Origin: Paenarthrobacter nicotinovorans
GTDB lineage: Bacteria > Actinomycetota > Actinomycetes > Actinomycetales > Micrococcaceae
Assembly (NCBI RefSeq): GCF_007670255.1
Contig: NZ_SZVS01000003.1
Location: 248,001-312,000, forward strand
Direction: 5' to 3'
DNA: 64,000 nucleotides
In this document: positions 33,399-41,437 of the stretch, piece by piece
How the letters are laid out: each line of letters begins with the position of its first letter
How positions within the stretch are numbered: position 1 is the first letter of the stretch
The notes under the pieces: model-generated
Told to the model about the DNA's origin: nothing
Database searches by the model: none
The model's input: only the letters and a program-made list of their open reading frames with translations
Position numbers and translations under genes: made by a program

Positions 33399-34109
33399 GT
33401 GAATCCAAGCTCCGCCAACGTCGCCGAAAGGCGACTCGCGCCGCCGTCGTTGGCTATTTCCACGGTGATTTTCGCCCTCCGACCCAGCGAAAAATCCGGC
33501 AGGCCCACCCTCTGGCTCCCGTTGGTCCGCCGGATCCGGGAACCATATAAAGACATGTGGGCCCTCCCCGGAGGTCCTCTGGCCCACGATGAATCACTGC
33601 AGGATGCCGCCTCCCGCAACCTCCGCGAGACCACCGGCCTCACGCCGCACTACCTGGAACAGCTGTACGCCTTCGGCGGCCTGCATCGCTCGCCCAGCCA
33701 GCGCGTTGTCTCGATCGTCTATTGGGCCCTGGTGCAGCCGACAGAGGCAGCGCTCGCCGACGAGTCCGAGAATGTGCGGTGGTTCCGGGCGGACAAGGTC
33801 GGAGACCTCGCGTTCGACCACAAAGCAATCGTGGACTACGCCCTCTGGCGCCTGCGCAACAAGATGGCCTACGGATCCATCGCCTACCACTTGCTGGGGG
33901 AGTACTTCACCTTGGCGCAGGTCCGTGAAGTCTATGAAGCGGTCCTGGACCGCCAGCTCGATCCCGCGAACTTCCGCCGCCACATCAAAGCCACGCCGGA
34001 AATAGAAGAAACCGGTGAATATCTCCAGGGCGGCAAACACCGTCCCCCACGCCTCTACCGCTTCACCGGAACACCCGGCCTCGGGCCAGACAACAGGAGT
34101 ACACCATGA
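33399..34109 (+). CDS. nrtR: NrtR-type Nudix-fold repressor of NAD biosynthesis
   Basis: A 236-residue regulator with an N-terminal Nudix domain (about residues 15-150) and a C-terminal winged helix (about 155-220, AIVDYALWRLRNKMAYG then EYFTLAQVREVYEAVL). In the Nudix box, residues 59-81, the pattern keeps the first Gly and Glu65 but has Asn74 and Thr78 where catalytic glutamates are expected. That loss fits a sensor that binds ADP-ribose without hydrolysing it well. The GTG at 33399 has GAGGTGA 6 nt upstream. Its stop overlaps nadA. Confidence 0.92.
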   Translation: MNPSSANVAERRLAPPSLAISTVIFALRPSEKSGRPTLWLPLVRRIREPYKDMWALPGGPLAHDESLQDAASRNLRETTGLTPHYLEQLYAFGGLHRSPSQRVVSIVYWALVQPTEAALADESENVRWFRADKVGDLAFDHKAIVDYALWRLRNKMAYGSIAYHLLGEYFTLAQVREVYEAVLDRQLDPANFRRHIKATPEIEETGEYLQGGKHRPPRLYRFTGTPGLGPDNRSTP

Positions 34110-35413
34110 GCAGCGTCAACACCGCCGTCCAGCTGATCACCCGCGAGGAAGCAGAGAAGGGCCTCTCCCGCGCAGGATCAACCTGCAGCCCGGCCTTGGC
34201 CAGGGGCCCATGGGAATACGATCTCGCCGAAGCCCTCTCCGGTGCACCCGCCTACGGTCCGGGTGCTTCCAGCGACGACATCGCGCCGCCGGCAACGCCG
34301 CGCCAAGGCCAACTGCCGGAAGAGTACAAAAAAGCCAGCGACGCCGAACTTGACGCCCGCATCCGGGCCGCCAAAGCGGCACTCGGGGACCGCGCCGTCA
34401 TCCTGGGCCACTTCTACCAGCGTGACGAGGTCATCCAGTATGCGGATTTCGTGGGTGACTCGTTCCAGCTGGCCAACGCTGCGCTGACCAAGCCGGACGC
34501 CGAAGCGATCATCTTCTGCGGCGTGCACTTCATGGCCGAAACCGCCGACATCCTCTCCACCCCGGAGCAGGCGGTTATCCTGCCCAACCTCGCCGCCGGA
34601 TGCTCCATGGCAGACATGGCCGATGAGGACTCCGTGGAAGAGTGCTGGGAGCAGCTTGAGGAAATCTTCGGCACCGAACCCGATGCCACCGGGCGGGTTC
34701 CGGTCATTCCCGTGACCTACATGAACTCTTCCGCCGCCCTGAAAGCCTTCTGCGGACGCAACGGCGGAATCGTCTGCACCTCGTCCAACGCCAAAGTTGT
34801 GCTCGAATGGGCCTTCGAACGCGGCCAGCGCGTCCTGTTCTTCCCCGACCAGCACCTCGGCCGCAATACAGCCAAGGCCCTCGGCGTACCCCTGGAACAG
34901 ATGCCCATGTGGAACCCGCGCAAGGAACTGGGCGGAAACGACGAACAGACGCTGCTGGACTCACGGGTCATCCTCTGGCACGGCTTCTGCTCGGTCCACA
35001 AACGCTTCAACGTAGCCCAGATCGAGAAGGCCCGCCAGGACTTCCCCGGCGTCAACGTGATCGTGCACCCGGAATGCCCCATGGAGGTCGTGGACGCAGC
35101 GGACTCGGCGGGCTCCACCGACTTCATCAAGAAGGCGATTGCCGCGGCCACAGAGCCCACCACCTTCGCCATCGGTACCGAGATCAACATGGTGAACAGG
35201 CTCGCCGCGGAAAACCCGCAGCACACCATCTTCTGCCTGGATCCCGTCATCTGCCCGTGCTCCACGATGTACCGCATCCACCCTGGCTACCTTGCCTGGG
35301 TGCTTGAGGAGCTCGTCGAGGGCCGCATCGTCAACCGCATCACTGTGGACGACACCGTCCAGGACAACGCCAAGATTGCCCTGGAGCGCATGCTGGCCGC
35401 CAAGCCGGCCTAG
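34106..35413 (+). CDS. nadA: Quinolinate synthase
   Basis: A 435-residue iron-sulfur enzyme that condenses iminoaspartate with dihydroxyacetone phosphate. Candidate cluster and active-site cysteines are Cys138 (IIFCGVHF), Cys166 (LAAGCSMADM), Cys324 (HPECPMEV) and the CPC pair Cys383/Cys385. The substrate motifs GHFYQRDEV, VVLEWAF and FFPDQHLGRNTA are present. It has an N-terminal extension of about 75 residues, as actinobacterial NadA often does. It is coupled to nrtR by an ATGA overlap. Confidence 0.97.
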   Translation: MSSVNTAVQLITREEAEKGLSRAGSTCSPALARGPWEYDLAEALSGAPAYGPGASSDDIAPPATPRQGQLPEEYKKASDAELDARIRAAKAALGDRAVILGHFYQRDEVIQYADFVGDSFQLANAALTKPDAEAIIFCGVHFMAETADILSTPEQAVILPNLAAGCSMADMADEDSVEECWEQLEEIFGTEPDATGRVPVIPVTYMNSSAALKAFCGRNGGIVCTSSNAKVVLEWAFERGQRVLFFPDQHLGRNTAKALGVPLEQMPMWNPRKELGGNDEQTLLDSRVILWHGFCSVHKRFNVAQIEKARQDFPGVNVIVHPECPMEVVDAADSAGSTDFIKKAIAAATEPTTFAIGTEINMVNRLAAENPQHTIFCLDPVICPCSTMYRIHPGYLAWVLEELVEGRIVNRITVDDTVQDNAKIALERMLAAKPA

Positions 35414-35451
35414 CACAACAGGCACTCCACCTAGTTCGAATCGAGCCCCCC

Positions 35452-37245
35452 ATGACTACAGAGAACCCGGCCGCAAGGCCCGCGCCCGGACGGTTGATCG
35501 TCGTCGGAAGCGGCATCGCCGGCCTGTATTCTGCCTTGCTCGCCGCGGAGTCCGGCGCGGAGGTGGTGCTGCTGACCAAAGGTGCGCTCGCAGGCAGCAA
35601 CACGTACTACGCGCAGGGCGGTATTTCCGCCGTACTGGAGGAACCCGCTCCCGGTGACACGGTGGCCGCCCACATCGCTGACACGCTGCGCGCAGGCGCC
35701 GGACACTGCAACGAAGAGGCGGTGCGGATACTGTGCACCGAAGCACGGTGGGACATCGCCGGGCTGGAGCGGTTCGGCGTCCGTTTCGACCTTGACGACG
35801 ACGGCGGCCCGGCGCTGGGGCTCGAAGCCGCGCATTCAGCTCCACGCATCCTCCACGCCGGAGGGGACGCCACCGGGGCGGGGGTGGCAGCGGCGCTGAT
35901 AGCGTCCGTGCTGGACTTCCAGGCACAGGGCAGGATCACGGTGTTCGGGAACGCCCAGGTCACTTCCCTGGCCCACGACGACGGCCGCGTGGTTGGCGTC
36001 GAATTCCTCCATGAAGGACTAGCCCAAAGCCTCCGGGGCGACGCCGTGCTCCTTGCCACCGGTGGGGCCGGTCAGCTGTTCGCCCAAACCACCAACCCCT
36101 CGGTGGCAACCGCGGACGGCCTGGCACTGGCCTGGCGCGCCGGAGCCGCCGTGACCGACCTCGAATTCTTCCAATTCCACCCCACCTGCATGGTCTCCCA
36201 CAGGCCAGCAGCGGCAGCCGGCGGCGATGCGCACCCCCTGCTTATTTCCGAGGCCGTCCGCGGTGAAGGCGCACTCCTTGTTGACGCCAATGGATATCGC
36301 TTCATGCCCGGGTACCACCCCGACGTCGAGCTCGCACCGCGGGACGTGGTCTCCCGCAGTATTGCCCTGCACCTGGCCTCGTTGGGTGAGACGAACGGCC
36401 AGGTCTACCTCGATGCCACCGTCATTGAGGAACTGCGCGGCGCGGGTTTCCTGGACAAGCGCTTCCCAACGTTGAGCCGCCACACCCGGCAGGCAGGCTT
36501 GGACTGGACCAAGGAACTGGTGCCCGTCGCACCGGCGGCGCACTACTGGATGGGCGGCGTGGTGACCGACCTTCACGGCCGGACCACTGTTCCGGGCCTG
36601 TACGCGGCCGGCGAGGTCGCCTGTACCGGCGTGCAGGGCGCAAACCGGCTGGCGAGTAACTCGTTGCTTGAAGGTCTCGTGTTTGGGCGGCGGGCTGTTG
36701 AAGCGTTCCTGGGTGTGTCCGAGGTCCCGCCCAGCGGACTCCCTCTGCGTGCTAACTCGGCCGCGGGCGGCAGTTCCACAGCCCCCTTGGCGCCTGCGCT
36801 CGATCCTCGTGCCGGCGAACGCCTCGCACGCTCGGCGGCCGGCACGGGCTCTCACGCGACAACGGCGCTGTCGGGGACTCTGGAACTGCCGGTAGGTGCC
36901 CCGGCAGCACCTGTGAGCGGCTTCTCCAGGGCCGCGTTGCAGCGGCTGATGACCGCCAAGGCCGGGGTGCTTCGGAGTGGGGTGTTGCTGGCCGAGGCTG
37001 AGGCTGCGCTTGAGGCGTGGGCTGAGGAACTGTTGCCCTTGGATGTTCCTGGTTCCTTGGAGGTGCGGGTGCATGAGGATGCCAATCTGCTGTTGGCGGC
37101 CCAATTGCTCGTGCGTGCGGCCCGGGAGCGGCCCGGGTCCTTGGGGGCGCACTACCGCAGCGACAACGTGACCCAAGCAGCCGCCGTCGTCGATTTTGAC
37201 AAGAGTGACACCATGAGCCCGAAAGCGAGCCTCGTCCATGACTAA
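35452..37245 (+). CDS. nadB: L-aspartate oxidase
   Basis: A 597-residue flavoprotein making iminoaspartate for NadA. The FAD-binding GSGIAGLYSALLAAESGAE lies at residues 18-36, followed by the TYYAQGGISAV motif. The active-site HPT (FQFHPTCMVS) is near residue 245. The capping-domain HYWMGGV and the GEVACTGVQGANRLASNS motif are present. The C-terminal 170 residues form the helical tail with an insertion rich in Ala/Gly/Ser at about residues 430-490. It overlaps nadC by 8 nt. Confidence 0.96.
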   Translation: MTTENPAARPAPGRLIVVGSGIAGLYSALLAAESGAEVVLLTKGALAGSNTYYAQGGISAVLEEPAPGDTVAAHIADTLRAGAGHCNEEAVRILCTEARWDIAGLERFGVRFDLDDDGGPALGLEAAHSAPRILHAGGDATGAGVAAALIASVLDFQAQGRITVFGNAQVTSLAHDDGRVVGVEFLHEGLAQSLRGDAVLLATGGAGQLFAQTTNPSVATADGLALAWRAGAAVTDLEFFQFHPTCMVSHRPAAAAGGDAHPLLISEAVRGEGALLVDANGYRFMPGYHPDVELAPRDVVSRSIALHLASLGETNGQVYLDATVIEELRGAGFLDKRFPTLSRHTRQAGLDWTKELVPVAPAAHYWMGGVVTDLHGRTTVPGLYAAGEVACTGVQGANRLASNSLLEGLVFGRRAVEAFLGVSEVPPSGLPLRANSAAGGSSTAPLAPALDPRAGERLARSAAGTGSHATTALSGTLELPVGAPAAPVSGFSRAALQRLMTAKAGVLRSGVLLAEAEAALEAWAEELLPLDVPGSLEVRVHEDANLLLAAQLLVRAARERPGSLGAHYRSDNVTQAAAVVDFDKSDTMSPKASLVHD

Positions 37246-38116
37246 CCTGACCCTCCCTGCCGCCCCCGTGCGGGACATCCTGGAGCGGGCCTTTGCTGAG
37301 GATGCTCCCAGCGGCGACGTCACCTCCCAGCTGCTCATCCCGGCCGAGGCGCGGGCGGTCGCCGTCCTCAACGCCCGGGTGCCGGGCGTCTTCAGCGGCG
37401 GCACCGTTTTCCGCGACGCCATGAAGATCGTGGACCCCGACACCGAGGTCGAATTGCTGCTCGGCGACGGTGAAGCCTTCGACGCCGGAACGCACCTGGC
37501 GCGCGTCAACGGCAGTGCACGGTCGGTACTGATGGCCGAACGGGTGGGCCTGAACCTGGTGCAGCGCATGAGTGCCATTGCCACCAAGACCGCGGAATTC
37601 GTCCGCTTGGTGGAAGGAACGCGTGCCCGGATCACTGATACGCGCAAGACCACCCCGGGGCTGCGGGTGCTGGAACGGTACGCGGTCCGCTGCGGTGGGG
37701 GCGCGAATCACCGTTACAGCCTTTCCGACGCCGTACTTGCCAAGGACAACCACCTGGCCGTCATGACCGGGGGCGACACCACCAAACTGACAGAACTGCT
37801 GATCGCAGCCAAAGCCCAGCTTGGCCACACCACGCACTTCGAGGTCGAAGTGGACAGTGCCGAACAGATCGAACCCGTGTTGGCTGCGGGGGTGGACACC
37901 ATCATGCTGGACAACTTCTCCCTGGAGGAGCTGCGCGCCGGAGTCAAGCAAGTGGACGGCAGGGCGATCGTGGAAGCCAGCGGCAACGTCAACCTCGACA
38001 CCGTCACCGGCATTGCCGCAGCCGGAGTCGACGTGATCTCCATCGGCGGCCTGACCCACAGCGTGAACGCCCTGGACCTTGGCCTGGACATCGAACTGAC
38101 TTCGGGTCTGAACTGA
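37238..38116 (+). CDS. nadC: Nicotinate-nucleotide pyrophosphorylase (carboxylating)
   Basis: A 292-residue quinolinate phosphoribosyltransferase giving nicotinate mononucleotide. The N-terminal EDAPSGDVTSQLL, the central ITDTRKTTPGLRVLERYAV with substrate-binding Arg and Lys, GGGANHRYSLSDAVLAKDNH and the C-terminal VDVISIGGLTHSV are all present. The start overlaps nadB, so nadABC is one coupled operon. Complete and of normal length. Confidence 0.97.
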   Translation: MTNLTLPAAPVRDILERAFAEDAPSGDVTSQLLIPAEARAVAVLNARVPGVFSGGTVFRDAMKIVDPDTEVELLLGDGEAFDAGTHLARVNGSARSVLMAERVGLNLVQRMSAIATKTAEFVRLVEGTRARITDTRKTTPGLRVLERYAVRCGGGANHRYSLSDAVLAKDNHLAVMTGGDTTKLTELLIAAKAQLGHTTHFEVEVDSAEQIEPVLAAGVDTIMLDNFSLEELRAGVKQVDGRAIVEASGNVNLDTVTGIAAAGVDVISIGGLTHSVNALDLGLDIELTSGLN

Positions 38117-38131
38117 AAGCCGTGTCCTGAG

Positions 38132-39298
38132 ATGATCTTCCTGGATGCTGCGGCCACCACCCCCGTCCGCCGTGAGGTACTTGAGGCCATGTGGCCTTAC
38201 CTGAGCGGTGAATTCGGCAATCCCTCAAGCCACCACACCCTGGGGGAGGCAGCGGCGGCGGCGCTCGCAGAAGCGCGTTCCGGCGTCGCGAAAGTGTTCA
38301 ATTGCCGTGCTGGTGAGGTGACGTTTACCTCGGGCGGCACGGAGTCCGACAACCTGGCCGTCAAGGGCATCGCCCTCGCCCGGCAGGCCGCCGATCCAGC
38401 GCTCAACCGTGTGGTGATCAGCGCCGTCGAGCATCCCGCCGTGGAGGAATCAGCCCGTTACCTCGAACGCGTCCACGGCTTCGCTGTGGACATCGTTCCG
38501 GTCGACGGCGACGGACTCGTCACCGCGGATGGGCTGCGAAGGGTTCTTCGGCCGGAGACGGCCCTGGTAAGCATCATGTACGCCAACAACGAAATCGGGA
38601 CCGTCCAACCCATTGCAGGGCTCGCTGCAGTGGCCCACGCCCAAGGGGTTCCTTTCCACACCGATGCGGTCCAGGCCGCCGGGTGGTTCCCGCTGGATGT
38701 CAAGGTTCTCGGTGTGGACGCCATGAGCATTTCGGCACACAAACTGGGGGCGCCTAAAGGATCCGGTGCCGTTTTCCTTAAAGGGCGACTGCGAGTTGAA
38801 CCGCTCATCCATGGGGGTGGGCAGGAACGCGGAAAGCGCTCCGGGACCGAAAATGTGGCCGGAGCCGTAGCCTTGTCCACGGCGTTGGCACTCGCCCATG
38901 CTGAACAGCCGGCTCAGGCCCAACGCGTCGCGCAGTTGCGTGACCGCTTCATTGACCGGGTCCTGGACACGGTGCCGGACGCTTGGCTCACCGGCCATCG
39001 CAGCGAACGCCTGCCGTCGGTCGCGTCCTTCTGCTTTCCGGGAACCAGCGGCGAATCCGTCTTGCTCGAGCTGGAGCGGCTGGGCGTTGTGTGCTCCAGC
39101 GGATCGGCGTGCGCCGCAGGCTCCGATGCGCCGTCTCCAGTGTTGCTGGCCTTGGGCATCGTTCCGGAAACGGCCCAGACGGCTGTCAGGTTCAGTTTCA
39201 CCTCCACCATTTCCGACGCCGACCTGGAGGCAGCCGCCGTCGCCGTGGAAACCGCCGTCGGGCGTGTCAGGAGCCTTGCCGCACCACAGGCGGGCTGA
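38132..39298 (+). CDS. Cysteine desulfurase (NifS/IscS type), NAD-operon copy
   Basis: A 388-residue PLP enzyme that moves sulfur from cysteine. The PLP lysine is Lys204 (SISAHKLGAPKG) and the catalytic cysteine is Cys327 in SSGSACAAGS. The substrate motifs GGTESDNLAVKG and RSGTENVAGA are present. It begins 15 bp after nadC in the same operon, so it most likely supplies sulfur for the NadA iron-sulfur cluster, as NadC-linked NifS proteins do in other bacteria. No SUF scaffold gene is beside it. Confidence 0.9.
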   Translation: MIFLDAAATTPVRREVLEAMWPYLSGEFGNPSSHHTLGEAAAAALAEARSGVAKVFNCRAGEVTFTSGGTESDNLAVKGIALARQAADPALNRVVISAVEHPAVEESARYLERVHGFAVDIVPVDGDGLVTADGLRRVLRPETALVSIMYANNEIGTVQPIAGLAAVAHAQGVPFHTDAVQAAGWFPLDVKVLGVDAMSISAHKLGAPKGSGAVFLKGRLRVEPLIHGGGQERGKRSGTENVAGAVALSTALALAHAEQPAQAQRVAQLRDRFIDRVLDTVPDAWLTGHRSERLPSVASFCFPGTSGESVLLELERLGVVCSSGSACAAGSDAPSPVLLALGIVPETAQTAVRFSFTSTISDADLEAAAVAVETAVGRVRSLAAPQAG

Positions 39299-39307
39299 CA
39301 GGCCGGG

Positions 39308-39793
39308 CTAAACGTGCCGCGCGCGGCGGAAAATCCAGTGGCGCAGCAAGGTGAAGCGGACAGCGGTGGCTACGAAACCGGACAACGTTGTTGTCCAGAG
39401 CTCCTCAGCGACGCTGGCGTCCGGCTTGAACAGATGCAGCACACCCAAGCTCCCGCCCGTGATGAGCAATGCGATACCGATCACGATGACTCCGCTGAGG
39501 TGGTCCCGGGCCCGTTTCCTGCTGCCGGTAATTTTGAACGTCAGGCGCCGATTCAGTGCCGTGTTCATCAACGAGGTCAAAATCAAGGCCACGGCGTTTG
39601 CCAACTGGGGGTCGATCAAGGGACGCAGCAGCGCGTAGATGGCCAGCGAGCTTCCCGTGCAGATGACTCCGACACCGCTGAAGCGGATCAATTGCCGCAC
39701 TACGGGGTACTTCAGGATGCCGCGATGCCGTTTGCGGGGTGGTTTTTGAGGGGGAGATGGCAACAGGCCTGTGGCGTCCGCAGCTATCTCCAT
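39308..39793 (-). CDS. GtrA-family membrane protein
   Basis: A 161-residue protein with four hydrophobic spans matching GtrA, a family of flippase-like proteins for lipid-linked sugars. The span pattern VVRQLIRFSGVGVICTGSSLAIY and the later NTALNRRLTF are typical; a basic N-terminal 30 residues precede them. No glycosyltransferase is next to it. The ATG at 39793 has no strong ribosome site and no -10 hexamer at leaderless distance. Confidence 0.85.
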   Translation of the reverse strand: MEIAADATGLLPSPPQKPPRKRHRGILKYPVVRQLIRFSGVGVICTGSSLAIYALLRPLIDPQLANAVALILTSLMNTALNRRLTFKITGSRKRARDHLSGVIVIGIALLITGGSLGVLHLFKPDASVAEELWTTTLSGFVATAVRFTLLRHWIFRRARHV

Positions 39794-39811
39794 GGTCTTA
39801 AGCCTGACACA

Positions 39812-40660
39812 CTAGGCAGGCAGCTCCTCCCACGAAGCGCCGCGCACGGGGTTGGTGAGTTCGCCGATTCCCTCCACACGGCACGTCACGGTGTCACCGG
39901 GTTGGATGCGGGCGGTCCCGGCCGGGAATCCGGTGAGGACCAGATCACCGGGCTGGAGGGTCATGAACGATGTGAGGTAGACCAGGATCTCGTCCACTTT
40001 CCAGCCGAGGTCCGCCGAACCCGCAGACTCCAGCTCGCGGCCGTTGTGGACGATGCCGATCTTCAGATCCGTGGGGTCCAGCTGCGTGACGATCCAAGGT
40101 CCTGCGGGGGTGAAGGTGTCCTGGCTCTTGGCGCTGATCCAGAGTTCGTCGGTCTTCTGGAGATCGCGCGCCGAAACATCATTGCCGATCGTGTAGCCGA
40201 GAATCGCCGAGGCTGCCGTTTCCAGGGACAACGCGCGCGCCGCCTGGCCTATGACGATCGTCAGTTCCGCCTCGGGGTCCACATGGCCCACGTTCGCCTG
40301 GAGTTCGATCGCCTCGCCCGGACCCACCACGCTGGATGCCGCTTTGTGGAACGCTTGCGGCGGCAGCTCGCGGCCTGGCTGTCCTGTGTTGTGCGCCATG
40401 CCAAGGACATTGACCGGCACGGAGGGCGCCAGGAACGTGAAGGCGTCTTCGGTCACTGTTGAGCCCCGCTCCCACCCCGCGCGGCCAGGGCTGGCGGCGT
40501 TGGCCCGGGAAGAGGGAAAAGGGGATTCGATGACCATCCACGACTTTCCTTCGTCCGAGGCGAAGTCTGTTGCGTCATTCGCGATGAAGAAGTGCTCGTC
40601 CGGGGAGGTTGGATTCAGGGGGCGTACGCGGGCGACACGACGGGGAAACGGGGAAGTCAT
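39812..40660 (-). CDS. Fumarylacetoacetate hydrolase family protein
   Basis: A 282-residue metal-dependent enzyme of the FAH superfamily, which includes hydrolases, isomerases and decarboxylases of 2-oxo acids. The metal ligands appear as the glutamates in VDPEAELTIVIG (near residue 135) and the aspartate of GYTIGNDVSARDLQ (near residue 165). The C-terminal GDLVLTGFPAGTARIQPGD is present. The substrate is unknown and the neighbours do not define a pathway. The start is leaderless, with TAGGAT 6 nt upstream. Confidence 0.88.
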   Translation of the reverse strand: MTSPFPRRVARVRPLNPTSPDEHFFIANDATDFASDEGKSWMVIESPFPSSRANAASPGRAGWERGSTVTEDAFTFLAPSVPVNVLGMAHNTGQPGRELPPQAFHKAASSVVGPGEAIELQANVGHVDPEAELTIVIGQAARALSLETAASAILGYTIGNDVSARDLQKTDELWISAKSQDTFTPAGPWIVTQLDPTDLKIGIVHNGRELESAGSADLGWKVDEILVYLTSFMTLQPGDLVLTGFPAGTARIQPGDTVTCRVEGIGELTNPVRGASWEELPA

Positions 40661-40666
40661 GATGAC

Positions 40667-40672
40667 ATCCTA
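40667..40672 (-). promoter_or_regulatory. -10 box of leaderless FAH-family gene promoter
   Basis: TAGGAT on the minus strand is followed by 6 nt and the ATG at 40660. It lies next to a long imperfect palindrome. Confidence 0.55.
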
Positions 40673-40686
40673 CGTCCTCCCACGCG

Positions 40687-40745
40687 TTGCGAGGCCCGCT
40701 TTACGTCGCATGGTTCGTCCATGACGCGCAGAGCGGACCTCGCAA
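40687..40745. repeat. 59-nt imperfect palindrome
   Basis: Arms of 27 nt (40687-40713 and 40719-40745) around a TTCGT loop match perfectly over the outer 8 and inner 5 positions, with mismatches between. It lies 4 bp past the stop of the DM13 gene and just upstream of the FAH gene promoter. It may be a terminator without a T-run, or a copy of a dispersed element. Confidence 0.7.
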
Positions 40746-40749
40746 GGCA

Positions 40750-41322
40750 TTAGGCGAGCGGGGCCGATCCAAATGCCACGCTGAAGCGATCACACCATAG
40801 GACCACCGAGGCCAGGTCTGTGATGTCTGTTCCCGCCGGGATGGCATAGTTCTGGTTGCCGTGCGTGGCCTTGACCGCACCCAGGTCCACGTAGCGTCCC
40901 CCGCGGTACTTGTACCAATCGCCACCGGCCTCCAAACTGCTCAGCCACACTTTGACATCGGGGCCGTCGCTGCTGGCCAGGCCTTCCAAACGGAGCACGT
41001 GGCTTCCATCCGGGAGCTTGAGCACCTGTGCCGTACCGGTGGTCGAATGTTCCTGCGACTGGAACATGCCCGACCTCACAACAAGCGGCCCGTCCACCAG
41101 GGTGGGTCCGCTGCGTGGCGCGGTGGCATCGGGTGATGGTTGCCGCGGCGTGGTGACCCCCGACGCCGTGGCAACCGGCAGGGCTTCGTCCAGGCTGCTG
41201 CTGGTAAAAAGCCGCCACGGCTGAAACAGGAAAGCCCCGAGTACGAGAATCATGAAAGCCACCACTCCCGCAACGGACGCGAGGGCCTTGTGGGACCGGA
41301 TCGACCTCCGGAGTCTGTTCAT
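40750..41322 (-). CDS. Membrane-anchored DM13-domain protein
   Basis: A 190-residue protein. A basic start precedes a membrane helix at about residues 14-34, then a Ser/Pro/Thr-rich linker to about residue 75. The DM13 domain covers about residues 78-188, with GSHVLRLEGLASSDGPDVKVWLS in pieces and the closing VVLWCDRFSVAFG, whose cysteine is the conserved redox or cofactor residue. DM13 domains are extracytoplasmic and linked to electron transfer. No sulfatase or reductase partner is adjacent. The start is leaderless. Confidence 0.87.
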   Translation of the reverse strand: MNRLRRSIRSHKALASVAGVVAFMILVLGAFLFQPWRLFTSSSLDEALPVATASGVTTPRQPSPDATAPRSGPTLVDGPLVVRSGMFQSQEHSTTGTAQVLKLPDGSHVLRLEGLASSDGPDVKVWLSSLEAGGDWYKYRGGRYVDLGAVKATHGNQNYAIPAGTDITDLASVVLWCDRFSVAFGSAPLA

Positions 41323-41328
41323 GATTCA

Positions 41329-41334
41329 AGGCTA
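41329..41334 (-). promoter_or_regulatory. -10 box of leaderless DM13 gene promoter
   Basis: TAGCCT on the minus strand is followed by 6 nt and the ATG at 41322. Confidence 0.6.
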
Positions 41335-41424
41335 GGCATCGCGGAAACCCAAGGGGAGGGCCATTGCTTACGATACCGTGACGCCGTCTCCGCGCCGCGC
41401 GGGAATCCCGTCAGGTGCGGGGCT

Positions 41425-41430
41425 TAGAAT
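41425..41430 (+). promoter_or_regulatory. -10 box of leaderless ion-permease promoter
   Basis: TAGAAT lies 7 nt before the ATG at 41438, supporting that start over the GTG at 41378. Confidence 0.55.
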
Positions 41431-41437
41431 CCTGCTC

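Noticed and set aside
36019..37653. Long open frame on the minus strand opposite nadB and nadC
   Set aside because: It is antisense to two certain genes and shows the Arg/Gly/His-rich composition of a high-GC shadow frame.
38132..39298. Cysteine desulfurase as part of a DNA phosphorothioation (Dnd) system
   Set aside because: No dndB-E genes are near, and it lies 15 bp after nadC in the NAD operon.
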